From Perkinsus olseni (lineage: Eukaryota; Perkinsozoa; Perkinsida; Perkinsidae): 22,222 nucleotides of DNA. The first letter of the stretch is position 1. Every line of letters starts with the position of its first letter. The DNA lies in contig JABANP010000691.1 in NCBI GenBank assembly GCA_013115135.1, positions 1 through 22,222 on the forward strand, in the 5' to 3' direction. Under the pieces are notes generated by a model, which saw only the letters and a program-made list of their open reading frames with translations, was not told the DNA's origin and did not search any database. Below, one piece after another: positions 17,212 through 22,222 of this stretch. The translations under genes and the position numbers were made by a program.

Positions 17212-18497
17212 GTATTCGTCCGACTACGAGTGGTCCCAGAAGGGGCCAGCCATTTTCAAGTGCCCTGAGGATCGGATAACGATCGAGCTCTACGACGCCA
17301 AGGCCCCTCTTGCTGTGGAGAACTTCAAGCACCTCGTCAAGGGAGACAAGGGCCTGTCAAAGCAGTCGGGTAATGCCCATGCCCAATCGCCTTGGCGTGG
17401 GTATACGGATAATACCCACTTAGTTATCGCTGTTTACCTTCGCTCCGCTCGGGTTTCCTGCTGAAAATTCTGCGTTCGCTGAGATGCCAATCTTTCTACC
17501 ACTGTTAGTCTTGTCAGGCAAGAGGCTTTGCTATGTGGGCTGTCCCTTCCATCGGGTTGTCAAGGGCTTCGTAGCACAAACCGGAGATATCGTCACCGGC
17601 ACTGGCGCTGGAGGAGAGAGTAGGCTGCTGTGGCTGTTGGTGTAGGAGTTGGGGGAGGAGTGGTATAGGTAGTTACGGTAAAAAGTTCAAGGACGACGCT
17701 GGTGGCCTGAAGTTGAAGCATGCAGGCCCGGGTGTGGTGGGGATGTGCAACACGGGTAGTAAAACAGGATTGCTTGGCGAAAGGGTCGACGCTTCCTGCA
17801 GGTAAGAATTCCAACACTTCCCAGTTTTACATAACCTTCAAAGCGACGCCGCAGCTGGACGGAAAGCATGTGGTCTTTGGGAGAGTGGTAGTACTGCTGC
17901 TGGGAGTCGCGATCCTGGGATCGAGCACTGTGGACCGTTATTCAACTGGTAAATTGAATAGGCGTCAGATTGGTTATTTCTAGTGTTTGGTTCACTCTAG
18001 GCGCTCTGCATACAATAGTCTCCTGTATGCACCGCATGTGAGCTCGTGGATGGTAAGGTCTCCGCTGATCGTGCCGTGGGTAGATGGCCACTGAGGTGTT
18101 ATCACCCAAACACTTCGTACGTCTCACGAGCGAAGTTACCACGCAAAGACCATGCGCGCAACGTATAAATTTGTGCGCGACGGACTCATAGTGCTTCAAT
18201 TCGAAGCTAGAGCTACTTTAGTGCTACTACTGTTGGCCGTACGCTGTACCTGATGAATTTGGTGACAACTCGCCACTAAAGTTTTTACCCCTGCCCGGAG
18301 GTTAGGACGCAAATTCGACCAGCGAGCTAGGGGTTGGACGCCTTTCGTTATGCGTCCGTGCTCAGGCGTCTGGTATGGAGGTTGTTGAACGTCTCAACGA
18401 CGAGTGCGCTGCTGACGATGATGAAGGGAAACCTCGGGTCCCGGCGGTAATTGCAGATTGCGGAATTGTAAGAGAGGGCAAGAAGAGCAAGAAATGA
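17212..18497 (+). CDS. Cyclophilin-type peptidyl-prolyl cis-trans isomerase (5' end open)
   Basis: Accelerates proline isomerisation in folding proteins. Exons 17212-17369, 17518-17619, 17669-17755, 17802-17887 and 18366-18497 join in phase to 187 codons plus TGA. Visible motifs: [73 protein letters not shown], then MEVVERL and VIADCG. Compared with human CypA, the catalytic Arg (HRV) and Gln (AQTGD) are kept; F113 is Tyr, and the Trp121 position (before LDGKH) is Gln, which in the family predicts weak cyclosporin binding. A 9-residue charged tail ends KKSKK. No starting ATG was found; the first exon begins after an acceptor ending TACAG, so a short 5' exon is missing. The last intron (478 nt) is unusually long and full of hairpins. 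Confidence 0.9.
17397..17419. repeat. Hairpin in cyclophilin intron 1
   Basis: GTGGGTAT (17397-17404) and ATACCCAC (17412-17419), 7-nt loop. Confidence 0.85.
17888..18365. repeat. Hairpin-rich last intron of the cyclophilin gene
   Basis: This 478-nt intron contains CGATCC-tg-GGATCG (about 17910-17923), TATTCAA/TTGAATA (about 17939-17960), TGCATACA/TGTATGCA (18007-18031, 9-nt loop), and ACTTTAGTG/CACTAAAGT (18215-18223 and 18274-18282, 50-nt loop). Other introns of the gene are 46-148 nt. Confidence 0.7.
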
Positions 18498-18926
18498 TGT
18501 GTTTCTAACGTGAGTTTATATTTTTCTATTGCGTTACCCTGCGGTTTGTAGCATGAAATCTGCGGCTCTCGATTTTGTCTCGGTTGGAAGAAGGGTGACG
18601 AATCATGATTGCGATACCGGAACCCATAGTATAGGCTTCTTGCGGGTGCCCTATCGACTCGAGAATGGATTGTGGAAATTCAGGACGTCAAATGGTGGTG
18701 GGTTTTAGCCGGCCACGACGGTGGAGTCTGAGAGTTGAAATTAATCTACTAATTATCCTTGTCTTCGCTGTTTGTGCCGCGAGGGAAGCAGCGGGAAAGC
18801 TAGATATCAACCACTTGAGGTGTTTTTCATGCGCCCTCTTTGAAGCATGCCCTTGAAGTTTGCTCTCGGTCTAGGGTGAGAGCTGAGGGTTTTCCCTCCG
18901 CAGTTCCAGTCAGCTCCCTTTGCGTC

Positions 18927-19910
18927 ATGCGCTGCCTTTTCCCCCTCCCTCCCCTGTCTAGTGCGTTGCTCAAGACGTCGCTATTATTCGCAGCCTACGG
19001 CGTCGTGAGTATCAGCTTAACACTAATTAACAAGAGCCTCGCCCTAGCCTACCCTCACCCGTGGACGACCGTACTGGTCCAGAATTCAGGAGCCCTGGTC
19101 TGCACCGCAACTCTGCTGATCTGTCGGGTGCAGGCGCTTCGTCCAGTCCGAAGGTCTCACATCCTGCCGGGTTTTGTCAACGCAATTTGGATGGTGATGG
19201 TAATCTGGTCCAGTCTGCGGGCACTGCGTTACGTACCCGTGCCGATCTACGTGGTGGCCTGCAATGCTCGGCCAGCATGCACGGCGATCTTGGAGTTCCT
19301 CGTCCTTGGAAAGACTGTGTCAATGGACAGAGTTGTCGCGCTGACCATCATTGTAGTTGGGTATGTTATAGCGACGATGAGCGACTTCGCCTGGGAGGGC
19401 GATGGTGTTGGTTATGCTTTTCTGTATACCTTCTTAGTGGGCGGTCTCAGTGTGTACGAACACGCTATCATGTGCAAGTTGAAGAAGGAGCAAACTCCGA
19501 TAGGCCTAAACCTTTACCGACTGATCCTCTCGTTGCCGTTCCTAGCCGTCATGATTGGCGTCAGTGACGAAGCGTCGATCGCAGCCCTCCCTCTGTTAGA
19601 GGGTGGTGGTCTGCTGCTGATCGCGAGTTCGGTCCTCTGTCTAGCTATCGGTGTCCTCATGTTTGAGCTGCAGTTGAGGGCGTCGGCGACGTCCATGCAA
19701 GTTTTCAATACAGTGGCCAAGTTCTTGACGACGATGGTATCTTTGGTAACGCATCCGGCAGATATCTCCCTTTCTGCATGGACCGGCTACTTCCTCTGCG
19801 TCATGGGCTTCCTTCTGTACACCTTCGGCGTTCCGCGCCTGAGGCCCCGCAACAAGGAGCTTCTCGAGTTCGACCGAGTATTCGAGTCGAAGGGGCAGGA
19901 TGGGCGGTAG
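18927..19910 (+). CDS. Nucleotide-sugar / triose-phosphate transporter family (DMT superfamily), 327 aa
   Basis: A single-exon integral membrane protein with about ten hydrophobic segments. It opens AYGVVSISLTLINKSLAL, the NST/TPT hallmark of a first helix ending in the Asn-Lys pair, followed by FVNAIWMVMVIW, AILEFLVLGKTVS, VVALTIIVVGYVIATM and FLVGGLSVYEHAIM. The C-terminal half has STLLLxxx-type glycine/serine-rich helices and MQVFNTVAKFLTTM, where GDP-mannose and related Golgi transporters carry their substrate-binding helix. Probably a Golgi or ER antiporter for a nucleotide sugar; the substrate cannot be read from sequence. The frame is open to a TTG at 18840, but the first ATG is 18927 (MRCLFPLP), which I use. 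A nearby upstream ORF (18665-18856) has a hydrophobic stretch and might be an alternative 5' exon. Confidence 0.85.
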   Translation: MRCLFPLPPLSSALLKTSLLFAAYGVVSISLTLINKSLALAYPHPWTTVLVQNSGALVCTATLLICRVQALRPVRRSHILPGFVNAIWMVMVIWSSLRALRYVPVPIYVVACNARPACTAILEFLVLGKTVSMDRVVALTIIVVGYVIATMSDFAWEGDGVGYAFLYTFLVGGLSVYEHAIMCKLKKEQTPIGLNLYRLILSLPFLAVMIGVSDEASIAALPLLEGGGLLLIASSVLCLAIGVLMFELQLRASATSMQVFNTVAKFLTTMVSLVTHPADISLSAWTGYFLCVMGFLLYTFGVPRLRPRNKELLEFDRVFESKGQDGR

Positions 19911-20020
19911 TGGACCATGCCGTGGTTGTGTAAAATTGGTGGTGATGTCTCTGGTGAAAGTGGGTGTTGGTGTTAATGACGGGGTCGAAGGGCACTTGGC
20001 AGTTGTTTAACTGTATTGCG

Positions 20021-20556
20021 ATGATCGAGGTCGTCTGCAACGATCGTCTTGGGAAGAAGATTCGGGTGAAGTGCAACCCCGACGACACCATCGGCGACCT
20101 CAAGAAGCTTTTGGCAGCTCAGATAGGTACGAATGAGAAGAGGGCCGCCAAAGCAGGTTTTCTTGAGGGGTGTTTCAGCGAGGTGTGAATGATGGTTTTG
20201 TGAAGGCGGGTTTGTCTCTACTGAGTTCAGCTGCCTTGCTTCTACGTCGTCGTTTTGAGCTGTAGCTCCGGACACTCATAACCAGAATACAAGATGATCA
20301 TAGTATAGGAATCTACCTTTATTATACTGGGCTTTTTCTCCAGAAGTTTCGTAGTCAAAATCTCACCATTGAGCGAGGCACGCGACTTCGGAATCTCCCA
20401 CACCTCGCTGGAGCACCCTTTACTGCGTCTGGTGGTTCAGGCACCCGACCGGAGAAGATACGGATACAGAAGTGGTACACAGTGTACAAGGACCACATCA
20501 CTTTGGCGGACTATGAGATTCACGATGGGATGGGGCTCGAACTCTACTACAACTAG
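20021..20556 (+). CDS. UBL5: Ubiquitin-like protein UBL5 / Hub1
   Basis: Exons 20021-20126 and 20441-20556 join inside a Gly codon to give exactly 73 residues, the length of the conserved family. It starts [18 protein letters not shown], continues [14 protein letters not shown] and [20 protein letters not shown], and ends LELYYN. The double tyrosine near the C-terminus, in place of the Gly-Gly of ubiquitin, is the family hallmark: Hub1 is not conjugated but binds spliceosomal proteins such as Snu66 and tunes splice-site choice. The 314-nt intron interrupts the gene at the same helix-to-loop region as the AAQxG-T boundary. It starts 110 bp downstream of the transporter stop, same strand. Confidence 0.97.
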
Positions 20557-20837
20557 TTCTTTATAGAAGCGTCGTTTCCTTCTCACTCAGTGTTTCGGTG
20601 CCTCACCGGGGAGGTTTTACAGACTAGTGGTGCTAGCTTCGTCTGGAAGTTTTGCGCGCGGTACTTTTATGCTACAATTGCGGTTCTAATCGATCAGTGG
20701 ATTGTGTCGCCGGCGAAAGGCTTATATGCTCGAGGTCGAGGACGGAAGATACGAAACAAAAGATTCTCGTGTCGATCCACGCTGGGATGATCACGCTTTC
20801 GCTTCTTTATCCCTCAGTTGCTTCGTGGACTTTTATT

Positions 20838-21175
20838 ATGTTCAACAACGGGCTTCCGGTTGGTGCCCCTTCCTCCTCATCCCCGTCCCTTACTCGACAC
20901 AATTGGCCTTCGACCAATTCCCTCAGTAGCTACTGCAGCGGCGGCGGCGGCGGCGGTGGCGACAACAACAGCACCAACGGCGGCGCCCCTCGGTAGGGAG
21001 GAGATGACAGCCGTCTGTCTAGCTTTCCAACTTCTCGTCTCAGGCGGGCTCCCTGGAGTCTCCTTACTGAAGGGCCCGGCAGCCCCCCTCGTCCAAGGAA
21101 TGCATCCACGCCCTGTGCTGGACGCTCCCCTTCAGGGCTGGGGGCGCCGCTCCATACGGCTGCTTCTGACCCTAG
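20838..21175 (+). CDS. Possible low-complexity exons upstream of the GGCT-like gene
   Basis: ATG 20838 reads MFNNGLPVGAPSSSS, then a glycine run from (GGC)n at about 20938-20958. A 51-nt GT-AG intron (20993-21043) leads into a Ser/Pro/Arg-rich stretch ending at a GTAAGC donor (21176); the next acceptor follows a pyrimidine tract at 21240. These would encode a disordered N-terminus. However, the frame carried past 21241 does not match the frame of the GGCT-like domain, so linkage is unproven. Could be a separate short gene or untranslated sequence. Confidence 0.3.
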
Positions 21176-21365
21176 GTAAGCACAGCTAGAGGTGTCAGAA
21201 AGATCACCACTCTCATCAATGAGAATCTTTTTTTTCTCAGTTTCCGGTACATGGCCTCTTCCCCCAACATGCGCCGCAACATGAGCTCGTGTTCTTTAGT
21301 ATCAGCCGAAAGCGCTCGCGGAGGAGGGCCTGGGTCCGACTGGCGTCCCATACAACTGCGCATTT

Positions 21366-22222
21366 ATGTATCGGGTTCAGGGTCCGATCTCCATGGTCGT
21401 TGATATCGCCAACGGAAAGTGCGAGTACGAGCCCACCCCGCAGTTAGTATTTGTATATGGTAGGGGAAAGTGTGGTATGGAGAAGTTTGATAATTGCTCG
21501 TTTAGGAACTCTCAAGCGGGGGTGCAGGAATCAGAAGTACATGTTACCGAGGGGTGAGCATCCGCGCAGGTTCGATCCCTGCTCATGTCATTTTTCTTCA
21601 GGAGGGAGTGATGACATTGTCTTTGTCTCTGCTGCACAAACTGCAATCCCCTATCCTATGATATACGACGCCAACTACTTCTTTCCCTACCTGTTGGACA
21701 TACCCGGAGCCGGCCTCCTTGTGGAAGGGTAATATCGATCATCGGGGCGCGCGCTTTTGCGATTATCGACTATGGCTTTCTTCAGGGAAATTTACAAAGT
21801 CTCGCCTTCTAAGTTGAGAGAGTTGGACATACTAGAAGGATGTCCGAGGAGGTCGGTCATGGAAGTATCTTTTTTTCTGTATCTTCCTAGAGTGACAGGT
21901 ACGAGCGGCGCACCATGGCCATTGCCCCTTATGACCACAAAGCGCTGGAACGACTAATGCCAGATGTATACGAGGAAGCTGTTAAAGTAAGTCGCATAGC
22001 GAGATGATTCATACAAATCGGTTGATGAGGGAAAATTATCGTAAAATCAATTTTTTCCACTCGGACAGAATTCCCTTACTACAGATTGCGATCGATATTT
22101 CCGTGCAGGTCTTAGCAGCAGCCAACGCAGAGGTTGCCAGTAGCCAATCGTCGGACTGCCCCCCTTCGCCCAGTTCATCGCCGATTTCTAAGCAGAAGAA
22201 AGCGGCTCGTTGTCCAATGCCA
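21366..22222 (+). CDS. Gamma-glutamylcyclotransferase-like (GGCT/GGACT, AIG2-like), runs off the window
   Basis: Exons 21366-21459, 21506-21553, 21602-21728, 21786-21851, 21899-21986 and 22109-22222 (continuing). All junctions are GT-AG and in phase; introns are 46, 48, 57, 47 and 122 nt. Spliced reading: VFVYGTLKRGCRNQKYM (the substrate-loop signature xVYGTLxxG), then PYPMIYDANYFFPYLLD, IPGAGLLVEGEIYKV, LRELDILEGCPRRYERR. The family uses a glutamate in the VEGE/Y region to release 5-oxoproline from gamma-glutamyl compounds. The C-terminal exon is Ser/Pro-rich. ATG 21366 is the first in-frame Met, but the frame is open upstream to 21300 (GLGPTGVPYNCAF), so the true start may be in an earlier exon. 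Confidence 0.85.
21566..21582 (+). other. tRNA T-arm-like motif / B box inside an intron
   Basis: GCAGG-TTCGATC-CCTGC, a perfect 5-bp stem and 7-nt T loop, within intron 21554-21601 of the GGCT-like gene. No complete tRNA surrounds it. Confidence 0.5.

Noticed and set aside
18840..18926. Upstream extension of the transporter reading frame
   Set aside because: It begins with TTG, and the 29 added residues show no conserved pattern; the first ATG is 18927.

Overview
The window is nuclear DNA of a eukaryote, most likely a protist. Coding regions are cut by short GT-AG introns (mostly 44-60 nt), exons join only after splicing, and products are typical eukaryotic families (ubiquitin protease, Hub1/UBL5, cyclophilin, nucleotide-sugar transporter). 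Mean base composition looks near 50% GC. An alveolate of the Perkinsus type is my best guess, from intron style and protein flavour. That is inference; no rRNA or organelle marker is present.

Layout. 0.1-1.1 kb: two coding-looking minus-strand exons of unknown function. 1.54-4.45 kb (-): a ubiquitin-specific protease whose catalytic zinc-ribbon appears to carry an inserted PDZ domain. 4.45-6.7 kb: no confident gene. 6.86-7.94 kb (+): a Nudix-like gene with a degenerate Nudix box. 8.0-11.4 kb: no confident gene, several weak ORFs, and the densest cluster of an unusual palindromic element. 11.49-12.41 kb (+): a secreted orphan protein. 12.4-14.98 kb: no gene, more palindromes. 14.99-16.72 kb (-): a ten-exon HAD-superfamily hydrolase with an acidic N-terminal region. 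17.2-18.5 kb (+): a five-exon cyclophilin. 18.93-19.91 kb (+): a single-exon nucleotide-sugar/triose-phosphate transporter. 20.02-20.56 kb (+): UBL5/Hub1 in two exons. 21.37 kb to the end (+): a gamma-glutamylcyclotransferase-like (GGCT/GGACT) gene running off the window. From 17 kb on, the genes are tightly packed on the plus strand; I see no functional operon logic.

Main discovery candidate. Between 5.9 and 15.0 kb there are ten perfect and six near-perfect copies of a 22-nt architecture: x-A-y-A'-x'-A-y'. A is a 6-nt arm, A' its reverse complement, and x/y are single bases whose complements x'/y' recur. Each unit is two overlapping 15-nt odd-length palindromes with centres exactly 7 nt apart. 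The arm sequence differs in every copy, so what is conserved is geometry, not sequence. Each unit satisfies 14 base-complement constraints, so with uniform composition about 1e-4 copies are expected in 22 kb. Units sit in gene-poor DNA and are absent from the recognised exons, except one degenerate copy lying over the stop codon of the HAD gene. Longer-armed single-centre odd palindromes (13-21 nt) are interspersed.
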